From contig OU612068.1 in assembly GCA_914767715.1 (NCBI GenBank), positions 20,958,001-21,022,000 on the forward strand: a stretch of DNA of 64,000 bases, read 5' to 3'. The notes beneath the pieces were generated by a model that was given only the letters and a program-made list of their open reading frames with translations, made no database searches and had not been told where the DNA came from. Origin of the DNA: Membranipora membranacea. Taxonomy: Eukaryota > Bryozoa > Gymnolaemata > Cheilostomatida > Membraniporidae. Positions 1 through 11,800 of this stretch are shown one piece after another. Within the stretch, counting starts at the first letter, position 1, and each line of letters begins with the position of its first letter. The position numbers and the translations under genes are program-made.

Positions 1-1636
1 GCCATGTTGAGGAAGTGCTGTTTTGCTATATGGTTCGAGTTGCCAACTCTGATTATCATTGAGCCTGCTATTCTTGAGGGATACTCTGTAATCAAGGAGT
101 TTGAAAAAGGAGTGGAAACGGCCTCTCATTTCAAATTGTTGTTTGTCTCCACTGGTAATTGTCCTCTCTTTATCAGCAAAGGTTTTGCATGACCACATGT
201 GCCACATGACCACAGAGCAGAGACTGCAGAGAGTGACTTCCTGCCAAAAAGAAGTACAACTTGAGTTGCTGTAGTAATTTTGATGAACTGTCCAATCAGC
301 AAGAGCATAGTTGTGGAATCCCATTTATCAAGATGGGCTCTACCGCAAATTCCTAAAGTGTTTGAACCTCTTGAAAAGAAACTAAACTAAGTAGCATAGA
401 GATATAGATAGCACTCAGGTATAGTCCATGTTTCAAACTATAGTCTTATTTTACCTGGGACTCCAAAGCCATCTGCTACTCATATGAGAAGGGAAAGTTC
501 AACTGCAGACATGTTATGCCTCCCTTTGTCACTTAGGTGTTAGAAAGGGCTTATTTAAGTACTTTCACTACTTTTATCTGGTCTAAGTTCCTCACATGGT
601 TTTTAAATGGTGAATGAATGATTTATTTTCAGTCTCTCTATCCCCCATCAAACAGTTGCATTGGAATTATAATTCAATACTCCAAAAGTGGTTACTATAT
701 TACTAGCTATGTCTCATCTACACTTGTGGTGATTTACATCATGATATATTGTCTCTGGGTGTCTGAATATACCGTTGAGTAAACATGTCAAATATTTTAA
801 TAATTTTCAACTGGAGACAGACATATAAAAAGACTGAGGACTTAAATGAATTTTAATAGAGGGACCATATTAGTACAACCCTTGGAAACAGCCTTGTTAA
901 GTCACAGGCTACATTTCGTTTCCACTCCCTCTCTGTAACTCCCTGCTGTAATCCAGTTGTGGGGATTTAAATTTTCAAGAAAACGTATTTTTTAGAGCTT
1001 TGAGTTTGACTTGGAAGCACTTGTTGCTAGTGCTATCGTTTATGTTAAGTGAAGGTAGATAAACAAAGTAAGCTCAACTAATGCAAGTGGCCATAAGCAA
1101 ACACCTACAACAGGAAAGAGCAGACAATTTAAAAGTGGAGAAAAAACATGGTATAAATGTTTCTATTTGTAGTTACTATATCTGTGGCTCTGGAAGGTCT
1201 TATGAGTCAGGCAAGTCCAGGTATCTCATCTATAGCAAGAACAGTTGTGTGAACAATTGAACAAACCTCAGTATGGCTGAACATATGAACCGAGGCAGCT
1301 CCGCCATGGAGTGGCGAGAGATTGCTTTTATATTCTTGTATTTTGTGGAGAACTAGATAAATAGAAGAATATATGTTCACAAACACTGGTGTATTGTATT
1401 AATATTTATATATCAGATAGATGGACCACAGTTATATAGTTGGCTTTCAAGTAAGGGTGGTAATATTTGGCCCATCCATTCTAAAAGAAAATAAGATCTT
1501 TCAATGATTCAGTATCTAACCAAATTTTGTTAAAAGCCCTTCTGTGTCACTGGCTAATTTACTATATATTTTTGAGACAATGAATGAGTTTACACAGCAG
1601 GTCGCAATGGTACACAGTTTGCCTCAAATTTATTGA
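1..1636. other. 3' flank of the left-most RTK unit, no gene recognised
   Basis: No convincing exon is seen here. A stretch near 1,180-1,330 resembles 37,075-37,240, which lies just downstream of intact gene C, so this is the equivalent 3' flank of the leftmost array unit. The short open frames are low in complexity and lack matching splice sites. Confidence 0.5.
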
Positions 1637-2261
1637 TCATTTTTGTTCAGTTGGGACCGCTACGTAATCACACTTCAGGACATAGAATCCCTCATCAGGA
1701 GTTGTGTTCTTTGATTTGTAGTAAAGAGCATTCACTTTTCGGCCATCAACTGAGAAAAAATAGTGGAAGGTATTGATGTCAACTGAGATGACCAGCTGAT
1801 TTCTAATAGGGAAACATGATTGTATGGCGTTGTGATGATGATACATTCCAAATACTTGTTAGGTTCAACTCCTCATTGGTTGAATTTAGTTTGTGGAGTA
1901 AAGAAAAAACCTAATGATGACTTAGAAAAATATAAGCTGTGCTAAGTCGTTCAGTTTGAGCTATCACTCCCCCCCCCCAGAATCAATACGTTAGTGTTGG
2001 AGGTGGTACAGGGTAACACATGAAAGCTTCTCATAGGGGGCATTTTTTCAGATCTATTTGTATAGCATATTGTATTTACTCACTTTTGATATGGCTGAGC
2101 TCTGTACTGGAGTATATTTCACAAAAGTCTAAAAGTATGTCCATATAGTCCGATACGGAGAGATAGTTATATGAGATATCTTTAGTATGCTGCCTCACGT
2201 AGTCCTCAGCCTGATTGCTATCATCTGGATCTCCATAATCGTGATTGGCAGCTAATCAAAC

Positions 2262-2640
2262 AATTAATAATACAGAATTTTTAATACACAATTTATAATA
2301 CAACAAATTTTAATACACAATTTATAATACAACAAATTTTAATACACAATCTATAATACAAACATTCTCACACACAATTTATGTTACACAATAATAAAAC
2401 ATGATCTATAACGAACAACATTTTTGATACACAATTTAAAATACACAATTTATAATACAACACATTTTAATACATAATATAATACAAACATTCTCATACA
2501 CAATTTATGTTACACAATTTATGATACACCAGATACGAGTAACAAGATTTGAGAAACACAACACATGATCCACGACACAAGACACACACGACAAACGACA
2601 CACAGCACACAACACACTGCACATGACACACAAAACACGA
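2262..2640. repeat. AT-rich intronic minisatellite (TTTATAATACACAA-like) with ACACGACACA tract
   Basis: Degenerate copies of a roughly 14-15 bp unit of the form AATTTATAATACACA are followed by a CACGACACAAGACACA-type tract. The same compound repeat lies in the same intron (22/23) of unit B and gene C, so it predates their duplication. Confidence 0.8.
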
Positions 2641-2651
2641 CACACCACATT

Positions 2652-2887
2652 GCTTTAAGTTCGAAAAGCCTTTTCCAGCAGTTTCTTAGTTTTTATTTGT
2701 AATTTTTTATTGTGTACCTGTACCTGACAGACTACATTTTTTCTATTTACAATGAGTAATTGTGCGCTCATCCAAACAATTCTATTTTAGTACTGTAACA
2801 TTGTGAGCACTGTCTTATTTACCTTACCGTAATGACAGGCATTAAAGTCTATACAAACAAACAAACAAACAAACAAACAAACAAACA
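2652..2887 (+). mobile_element. 5'-truncated LINE 3' end with (CAAA)n tail
   Basis: This segment ends in a run of CAAA units (about 2,853-2,887). Just before the tail it carries a CACTGTCTTATTTA...TGACAGG-like block that resembles the 3' end of the non-LTR element at 54,975-56,305. Unit B has the same insertion at 22,972-23,232. It is probably the 3' terminus of a non-LTR element, inserted before units 0 and B separated. No coding part remains. Confidence 0.45.
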
Positions 2888-4990
2888 TAATACACGATCA
2901 TGAAGCAACAAATTAACCTACCATAACTGACAGTCAGGTTCCTCTCTTCATTTTCTACATTATCTCCTGATTTCCGCCTAAGAATTGCTTCTAGAAATTA
3001 GGTTAAGTGGGGTTTAGTAGGCCTCTCTGAAGGAATAACTGACCAGCATAGTGTTAAAGTTTGAAACCTAAAAAGAAGATATGGATTGGTGACTAGATGA
3101 AGCAACAATGGAAGGTATTAAAAAACTGCTGTTAAAGAATACTGAAAAAACCTTAGTCCTATGGCCATATATGGTAAAACTGAGCCATGAGGACGACTTT
3201 TATAATTCTCAGAAAATTATTAGGCCACCTATTATGCCCCCACAGGTGTGCCCTAATTTGCCATCATAACACTGATATTTATATTTATCCGGCTCTGAGG
3301 ATTAGCATGCACTTCGAATGTGATTGGCACTTATTGTTCAAATCAGGGCTAATCTAGACCAGTCTAATAATATAGAGTATAGACTAATATCATTATATTA
3401 CGCAGTTTGTGTGAGGGCAGTCTATACTATTCAAACTAAGCCCAAGTTCCAAATATGATCTGGGTGGTCATGTGACTATTTGTTTTTGTTATCGAAATGA
3501 AATATGCCAATCACAATATCATAGAATGTCTACACATATACCTTTCAATTTAGAATCGGAGTTATCAGTTGGTTGCACAGACAACTCATAATGCTATTAA
3601 TTTTTGGAGTTGATGGTGGGTTAAGCATTTCCTCATTGTGAAATTCATAGTTAGTCACACTCGTTATGCGCGGAAAAGAGCAAAAAACATATAGTCCTCT
3701 GATATTCTTTGAGAGATCAGAAGAATTGCTACTAATCTTTTTTTTTCACAACTTTTTGTAATTTCTTTCACACATAATGTAAAAAATCCGACCAGGATGA
3801 CATTGTCTACCTAATGAAATAAATAAATCTTATAACTCATAAAGATGATGGCATCTTTGATGGCTTAGATAGCCTATGGCCGTCGGTAATGTAAGCCTCA
3901 CCTTAAGAGTTCTTGATAGATGGGTAGGGCAACAAGGTGAACAACTCCCACATTAGGACACCAAAAGACCACTACAAATAATTTTAAGCAGTTTGGGTCA
4001 AATCTTTTTGTTAGTTTCACAGATAAAAAGGTCGATACATCGCACCTGTTGTGAGGCCATGCCGAGCCAAAAGGCCTCTGGGTGTACTGGAAATATAGAA
4101 TAGTTCTTGCCTCTCCTCGTTGGCTATAACAGCTTTTAAATCACTGAACTAAGCCTTTTAGACCCTTGAACCACATCTAGCTGCTATTGTTGTAATCCTG
4201 TTTGTAGTCTTTTCCAGTTTTCTCACACATTGATTATCATCAGCTATTATGATTTCAGATCCGTTGTTAATTTGAACCATATCATTGACTTTAAAGAAAC
4301 TAGCATTGCCCGCAACATCATCTTACAAACTGGAGCCATTAGGAGAACCTAAAATCAAAATAAATAGGTAATTCATTGCATGGAAATCTGCTTCATTCTT
4401 TTCAGTAAAACGGCATTCATTCAGTCAACACCACAACAAGCATCGGGACTCCAGATCCTCTCTGATGAACAGAGCGGCAATGTGTTTGTGAGAGGATAAT
4501 TCACGAACCTGCTGAATATTGGATTTCTCCTTGCTGAGAGATTGTGGCGACGCTATGCTGAATTGAAACAAGAAATCCGCCGGGATTCAGTAGATCAGGC
4601 TCAATATTAGACGTGTTTCTCCATACCTGCTCATGAGGTAACTCTCTGAGTTCACCAAAACTTACCAGTGGATCACTTGAAAACAATAAGATGGATGACT
4701 GTGCTGTGGTACTGTGGACTGTGCTATGGTTCCATTCTAAGGAATATTATGCATAACAAGATGTTACTCAATATGCAAGACGGCTTTAGGACAACATTGT
4801 TTTCTGTCTGTCTAGCCAACTATATCCTAAACCTTTTCTAAACCAAAAGCCGTTCATCCATGCTGGATGATTTATTTCTGAGTATATTTTAATGCTACTA
4901 CAAGATTGCACCTCCCTCAGAAAAGATAAAAATGCCCCGTTTATAAGGCAACCAACAGCTATAAGGCGCCCCTTTGAAAGGAGAACTGAC

Positions 4991-5047
4991 CTTGATAAGA
5001 TTCGAACTCGCAACATCATGTTTGCAAGGCACTGAGCTATTCAGTCT
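4991..5047 (-). mobile_element. tRNA-like SINE head
   Basis: On the minus strand this reads like a tRNA gene interior: a box A-like TAGCTCAGTG, then about 25 bp on a box B-like GAGTTCGAATC. No clean cloverleaf with acceptor stem is apparent. The flanking 4,790-5,240 region carries several CTATAAGGCGC-like motifs, as expected for a SINE body. An almost identical copy is at 26,174-26,230. Confidence 0.4.
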
Positions 5048-5224
5048 CTTGTACCTATTCATCCTATTCAGCTATTCAGCCAATTCAACCTACTGAGCCT
5101 CTATTCATCTCGCTTGTAAGGCGAGGTTTTGGTTCAAGTCAAATATAAAAATGCTTCAAATGATAGCCGCACCTATATGCTCCTCTCTTATAGTCGCCTT
5201 CACCTATAAGGGACGCGCCTTATA

Positions 5225-5480
5225 GGTGAGGTATTATGGTTTGTTTTTTGTGAATTTATAGAGGTTACCACTTTTGAACTGCAGTAACAATGAGCACTGT
5301 TTTACTCAAACAAGTTTGTCCAAACTACTACAACTATGACAACAATAATAATGGACACCGAACCTTATCAAAAATACTTTGCATTGTATAAGAGGATAGG
5401 TAGCTGAGCACATTACCATGATAACCAATGGGAAAGCTGCCTCAAAACATTCTTCAATACCAGCAAAACACACAACATTC
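5225..5480 (-). promoter_or_regulatory. Conserved 5' flank block of C-type units (unit 0 copy)
   Basis: This block matches 26,405-26,665 (unit B) and, more loosely, 53,870-54,085 just upstream of the start of intact gene C. Shared words include AATGAGCAC, ACTACAACTAT and ACCAATGGGAAAG. The last gives an inverted CCAAT box when read toward the gene. Because it sits at the 5' side of three C-type copies, a promoter or enhancer role is a reasonable inference, but nothing shows the transcription start. Confidence 0.35.
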
Positions 5481-7640
5481 AAAGTTTGCATTTTGCATCA
5501 AATTTCCATTTCAACTGATAGTGAATTGGCAGCATCCTACACAGGATTCGACCTAATTTTGAACAACAAGGAGATGACACGTTTTTAAAGTCCATCGAGG
5601 GTATCTATATCTATGTTGCCAAGTATGATTTGCTAAATGTTTTCCTGTCTGCATGTAGAATTATCTGTCATTCATTTTAGAATTATTTGTCATTCATTCT
5701 AGAATTATCTGTCATTCAATCTCATTACAAATAATAATGATTTTATATAACATTTTTAGGGTGTTGGGAAATTTATTATACAACTAACCTTGGTTTTAGT
5801 ATAGGCAGCATGACTAACAACCTATCATTAGATAGAATTCGAAGTTTTAAGCGACATTTTATGGTGATTGGGTTTATTTCATAAATTCACCCTGGTTGAC
5901 AGCATTATCACTTTGTGCATAAACTTACTTTTATATATGGTTACGGGTTTTTGGTACTGCGTTCACCCCCCCCCCCCCCACCTTTCTTTGAGATATTATG
6001 ACCGAACTTCAGAACGAAAAAGGCAACAATGATGACAATATTGTATGAATATCCTATCACATATGGTACGTCTCTGAACACTTATGGTTCCTGTACATCA
6101 TGCAACTACTATTGTCACACCTTATAATAAAAGCAAGAGAAGACCGCTAAAAATTATCACCAACTTCGATGACATTAATACAACCAAGGAGTAAGAACGC
6201 TGTTACTGTTACTGTAATACCCCTGTTACTCCTTGGTACAAAACTAATATCATCAAAGTGAAACTGCCTGCCAAAGTTGGGTCATGTATACACCATTAGC
6301 GCATCAATAAGTATATGCAGCAGCTAGAGCTTGAGTCAGTAACATCAGGACATTCGTTCAATACAGTAGCATTCTGACTGTTGTGCTGTCAGTAGCATTG
6401 CAACCATCATCCAATACAGTAGTGCTTTGACCGACAAAATATTCAGCTGCAGTGTAATCATCACACAGCAGATTTATATTGCAATCGACAATCAGTATAA
6501 TATCATTTTAATCATCTCTTAGATCAGTTGTTTTCTGATCGTTGTGTAAACTTGTACTAAATCGGCTACAGCAGAGCTAGAGAACATAATTCATATCAAA
6601 TATTCATATACTGATCGAGAGCCAATGTAACAACTTAACACATAAAAGGATAAGGATGCATCCAGGTCAGAATATTTCAATCTTATATAGCTATATATTT
6701 ATATACATATTTTCCTTTCATTAAACTTTTATAATAGTCAGGGTAATTTAATAAATAATTAATAATAAATTATAATTCAATCTCTCTTCTTGTTTGGTTG
6801 ACAAAAATGAGACATTGTACCCGTCTTACTATACGATGGTTTCGATTATGTAGTCAGCGATTACACACACAGAGTTCAGAGTTCACTTGTTGACAGCCTT
6901 GTTGGCGCATCGGTATTATCAGAGCTGCTGAAATATTGGATGAGTTTCATAAATCAGACAGCTGCCACTCAGTCATTCAAATCGACATTTTGTTGGATTG
7001 TATAGTGCAATCATTTGACAATCTTGACATTACAAGAAGTGAAGTAGCATCACAGTATCATTGAATAAAATTAAGTGCAACTTGAGACGTACAGGTACCC
7101 ATAGTACTCAGAGGCCCTGGGTAACAAGTTTGATCTTGCATCTAATAAAGACCCTCTTGTGGCTTGGATAATTACAATAAAGCCTGATAAGAATTATAAC
7201 TATATTCTGTAATCCTATTATTGTGTATAGAATTTGGAAAATCATAAAAGCTAATAGTGCACCATCACATAGAACTCTTATCATAAAATAATAACCGACT
7301 CGCTCAAGAAAGAGTAGACTAGGAGCAATCCAACTACACCTTGTTGTCCTCATTCTCTCTACTTGATAGAGAAGATAACTCAATTCTAGCAGGTAAATCC
7401 TGCTGTAAATCTTATAACAGAGTTGGCCAATCAGATGCCGGATTCATGTTCATAGTTTCATTACTTGATTGTTCTGACTTAGTGTTTTGATATGGTCAAA
7501 TGTGAAAAGAAAGTTATTAGAGAACGCATGCCAACGGTCTTCCTTCTACCTCCCTAGTAGGACAGCAGTGTTCTACCATAGTTCTAAGACAGCTAAATAT
7601 GTAGAATTAGCGTGGTTTTGTTCTTTATTTATACAAATTT
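5481..7640. other. Intergenic spacer between unit 0 and gene A
   Basis: No gene is seen. The spacer holds a poly-C tract (about 5,967-5,980) and matches the unit B upstream region up to about 6,792, then again from 6,951. Between those points unit B carries the retroelement instead. The segment 7,370-7,620 also matches 36,230-36,390 and 54,650-54,975, so it is the recurring spacer between a C-type 5' end and an A-type 3' end. Confidence 0.6.
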
Positions 7641-7702
7641 TGTGAAGACTTTAAATGAATAGAAAAATAAATATTGCAATACTATCAAAACATTATTATG
7701 AA

Positions 7703-7708
7703 TTTATT
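7703..7708 (-). terminator. Candidate polyadenylation signal of gene A
   Basis: AATAAA on the minus strand, about 340 bp downstream of the gene A stop codon. The same hexamer is kept at the matching place downstream of gene D (56,740-56,745). Another copy near 7,626 is an alternative. Confidence 0.3.
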
Positions 7709-8043
7709 TCAGATGACAAATCACAGCTTAGAAGGCCTTCAATAATAGTTTTTTGGCCCAAAAAATCAAAATATTTTCACAGTTCAAGCTAGTGAATCCT
7801 TGTGATGATTCATTTATGCAACTCAGTTCGCATCGAGAGTACGCTATTAGGATGTGTATCTCTGATCATTAGAATCGAAATTGTCTCTGCACCACTACCA
7901 GATGTGTTCCAGCTCCTATTTTTTACAAATTGACCTCGGGTCGTCACACTTAACTCCTTTAGATTTAATTCAAGTTACATGATTTGATGCTCTATTGATC
8001 AGAGTTACACTGCAACAGTATATCACGTGATCAACTGTAAAAC

Positions 8044-8885
8044 TTAGCTTGGACTCGTATTTGGAACTAAACATTTAGAACTTGATATAGACCCTGCAGG
8101 CGTATATATTCCCTCATCAGAATATGCGCTCTCTGCTCTGTAGTAGTGAACATTCAATTGTTTGCTATCAACTGTGAAAAAAGAATTTATTCATAGATAT
8201 CACATGCAAAAATTGTCTCTCAAATGATATGTGATCATTCTGTATACCATGTTAAATTTTGGTTTGAATCAAATTTTACTTTATTTTAATTTAATTATTT
8301 TATTTTATTTTTGTGGAAATAGAAGTCAAAGAGGTGTGTAGTTATCTTTCTCCAGGTAGACTATATGGTGGGGAAACTAATTTGTTGATAGCATAATAGT
8401 CTATGTTTGTATTTAGAGCTAATAAGGTAGTCTAAAATTACAAACATTTTGGGGGAGAGAGAAGTATAAATCAATCCACTGAGTGGACATTCTTTGGAAA
8501 TTTGTATGTAGAATATTGGGGTTCCTGCTCACAAAGCTGTCTTCAATGTCTTCGGAGAAAAATAGAGACTTCAATTTCAAAACTGTCATCTTCAGAATAG
8601 ATTTTACTGAACAATCGATTGACTGGACATAAATGAACCTAAATCTGAAGATCTGAGCCAGCATTGGGATTAGTAACTGATCTGATTACATGAAACCAAC
8701 CAATCATATTTACTTACGTGTGATATGGCTCTGATTCTTACTCAGGTATATGTCATTATAATCCAAAGGCATATCTATATAATCAGGTACAGACAGATAG
8801 TCATGTGGTATATCTTTAGTGTGCTGCCTCACATAGTCCTCAGCCGACTCATATGAATCAGGATCTTCATAATCGTGAAATGAAG
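8044..8885 (-). other. Gene A exons 23-24: tyrosine-rich cytoplasmic tail
   Basis: Exon 23 (8,718-8,885) and exon 24 (8,044-8,171) encode a tail with about a dozen tyrosines. It includes YIDM, a YxxM motif of the type bound by the PI3-kinase p85 SH2 domains when phosphorylated, plus YEDP, YVRQ, YLSV, YNDI and YTPA. The tail ends ...VPNTSPS. Docking roles are inferred from motifs alone. Confidence 0.75.
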
Positions 8886-11800
8886 CTGTGCAAATAAATT
8901 CAGAAATACCGTGTAAAATTAATGTGTAATTAATTATTAATCTCTCATCAGATGGTATTAATATAAGAGAGCTACCCAAATATATGGTGACAGTTAGAAA
9001 TGTGAGGCGAACAAATACAAATGTAATTACACATTAAAAAAATTAAAAAACACAAATTCAAGTAATTGATAATTTGCTGAAAGTTCTCAAGATTAGTTGT
9101 TAAATCATTTTGATTATGATTTTGTTTTGATTTTGTTTATATTATCATGCAATAAACATCAACATACTGTGCTTGGCGGTCAGGTATTCTGCTTCATTTT
9201 CGGCATTTTCGGCATTTTCTTCACTTTGTCCTGATTTTTGTTTCAAGGTTGTTACTAAGAATTCATGTAATTGTGATATAGTAGGCCTCTCTGAAGGGAC
9301 ATCAGACCAGCAGCTTTTTATGGCCTTAAACCTAAAAAGATAGATAGAGTTGATGAAAAAATGTATTTTTTAATGATGTTAGAAAACATTGACTGATTCA
9401 AGTTCAAGTTTTGGAATAATTTAGAAGTGTGACTTTCTCTGGCTGTCTGCTGCCGAATTTTATGACTGTGATGAGGTTTTGAAATATCCTATCAAAATGA
9501 GGCAATAGTTTCGTATCAGTATTCACTACACAGCCATGGGGCACAATAAAAGACCATGATTTTACAATAGTGATTCTCAAATAGAATTGTGCTGGGCGTT
9601 AGAAATAAAATATCAAGAGAAAGATGGCATAGATTATTAATGATCGCTTTGGTCCCAATAGCTTAGATCAAAGTGTCACTGCCAATGGCTAATTAGTGCC
9701 AGTTTCGGTTTTGGTAGCTTGTTGCACACCCAGCTCAGGAGGTATTTTAAGGTCTCACACTTCTAGCATGCATTCTAGTTTCTAGGATGTATCACATTCA
9801 CAGTATGAGGATTTAGGGCACTTTGCATCCCTCTTCAGGGACAGCCCAATCTTCCATTACTTATCAAACAGCAAGATTGCGAATTATTATTCTACTCACA
9901 AAAATGATGGCATCTGTATAGGCTGTGATAGCCTGTGGCCCTCGGCAAGGTAAGCTTCAACTTCAGAGTTCTGGATAGATGGATAAGGCTCACCACCATT
10001 AGTAAACAACTCCCAAATCAGGACACCAAAAGACCACTACAAAAAAACAAGTACATAACAAGATAGATAGTTGAATTTAAAGAAATCAAGTTATTTTGTT
10101 CGTACTGCATGTTTGGGGTTAGGGGTTAGGGGTTAGGGGTTAGGGGTTAGGGGTGAGGGGTAAGACGTTAGGGGTTAGAGACAAGATATGCAACAAAAAT
10201 AGCCTCAGTCTCCTTCTTAAAATATTGCAGTGTGCCACAGTATCTCCCATCATAAATTTTAATATGGAAATGAGGCTATATGAATGTTGTCATGTAAAAA
10301 GTTTTAGCAATTAATGAGATATAGTTCATAATTACAGTTTACCATTGAGTAAATATGTTTCACAACCCAAATGTTTAGCTGAATATAAAGTAGTTGCTAG
10401 GAGCTAGCAATTCATTGTCTTCTGCAATCAAAACTCTTGAAAATTATAACTACTCACAACTTCTGTTGTAGAGTCATATTTTCCTTCTCTCAAACTTTCG
10501 AGAGCCATCCATTTAACAGGTTTGGGTCTATCGGCCTCACCATCACGATAATAGTCAGAAGAGTAGACATCTTTGCTCATCCCAAAATCTGCCAGCTTTA
10601 CCACAAATGTGTTGTCAACTCTGCAATAAAGAAAATAAATGGTTAAAAGCTGCCAGTCACAAAATCGTAAAAATATCATTAAGATTATAGCTGCTGTAGT
10701 TGAGTAATCAATCAAACAATTTCCTTTCAACCTGATCTTAATCTCTAGAAACAGAGATGTAGAAATTTAGATTAGGGTTTCATGCTGTACCCATCCTTAC
10801 CATCCCTACCATCATTGTGACTTTTATACACATACAAGCAAGCATGCTCTTCTCATAGACAGAGGGATGTGATTTTGAATACTATTATGTGTTATGATCT
10901 TACAGGCAGTTCCTGGCAGCAATATCTCGATGGAGTAGTCTTCTCTCGTCTAAATAACATAGAGCACTCGATACTTGCATCCCAAAATGCATCAGGTCTC
11001 CTTTAGTAAAACTCTACAAAAAATGGATGAGGAGAACAAAATCATGATATTCTGTATACGTTTCACAAGCTCAGAACCTTTGATATAATGCCTATGTCGG
11101 AGTTGTTCCGATTGTACAATACGTGCTGTAGGTATTTAATAAGCATACATGCCATCAACGTGATCCTGTAATTTATATGGAAATGATGAGTGAAATATTA
11201 GAGGGTTTATTTACCCAAGATCAATTATATCTAACAAAGTCCAACCAGCGCAGTGCCTGGAAGTGAGGGTGCTCAGACTTAGTAACTATTGGTGCCCTCA
11301 GGAAACTTGACAATCACATATACATATTGCAGTGCTAATCTAGTTTTATCATTCCATTCAGTTTTGAGTGAAATAGCCAAAGTCTACTCACCATATCAGG
11401 GTGTCGGACAAGGGAGCATAAATCTCCTAGCTCCATATAGGGGAGGATAACTAACGGCCGATCTTTCTCCACAAAAACAACACCAAGTGTACTCAGGATA
11501 TTAGGATGCTTGAATCCGTGCAGAAAGCAGGCTTCTTCTAAAAACATTCTCATCTTAACTTCAGTAACCTCTTCCGTGTCTAAAATGAGAGAGAGCTCTT
11601 TATATCTGGTTTCGTCTTGGATTCCCTATTGAAAAAAAAACCCATGTCTGATCTGCCTGGTCTATCTGGTTGCTTTCAAGTTTTTGTGGGGTTATTCGAG
11701 ATAATACCTACCTTTGAAGGTTTTAACTGCAACATTCACCTTCTTTCCATCGATGCTCAGCTGTCCGCAATGCACTTTGCCGAAATAGCCTGAAATACAT

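Larger units (their letters stand above)
1637..4675 (-). pseudogene. RTK pseudogene, unit 0 (C-type, NHL exons joined to kinase C-lobe exons)
   Basis: The exon relics, in transcript order, correspond to gene C exons 2 (4,509-4,675), 3 (4,046-4,348), 21 (3,841-3,971), 22 (2,922-3,067), 23 (2,084-2,251) and 24 (1,637-1,749). Exons 4-20 are missing, so the sushi, IPT, membrane and kinase N-lobe parts are gone. The NHL exon 3 relic has an in-frame TAA. The exon 21 relic has a TAA where A and C read a sense codon, a small in-frame deletion, and a donor changed from GT to AT. The exon 22 relic has a TAA in the last kinase helix. The tail exons stay open and end in a TGA. The same exon 21 and 22 stops occur in unit B. 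It was once an RTK and now almost certainly makes no receptor. Confidence 0.8.

Noticed and set aside
2262-2640. CRISPR-like array (regular repeats)
   Set aside because: The units are degenerate, adjacent and lack unique spacers; the host is eukaryotic and the array is an intronic minisatellite.
4786-5019. 77 aa minus-strand frame, with a near copy at 25,987-26,202
   Set aside because: Although present in both units, it overlaps the tRNA-like SINE region and is kept only because the two units are recent duplicates.
10437-10646. Plus-strand open frames opposite the kinase exon 20 in A, B and D
   Set aside because: They are antisense shadows of a conserved minus-strand exon; their similarity to each other comes from the kinase exon.
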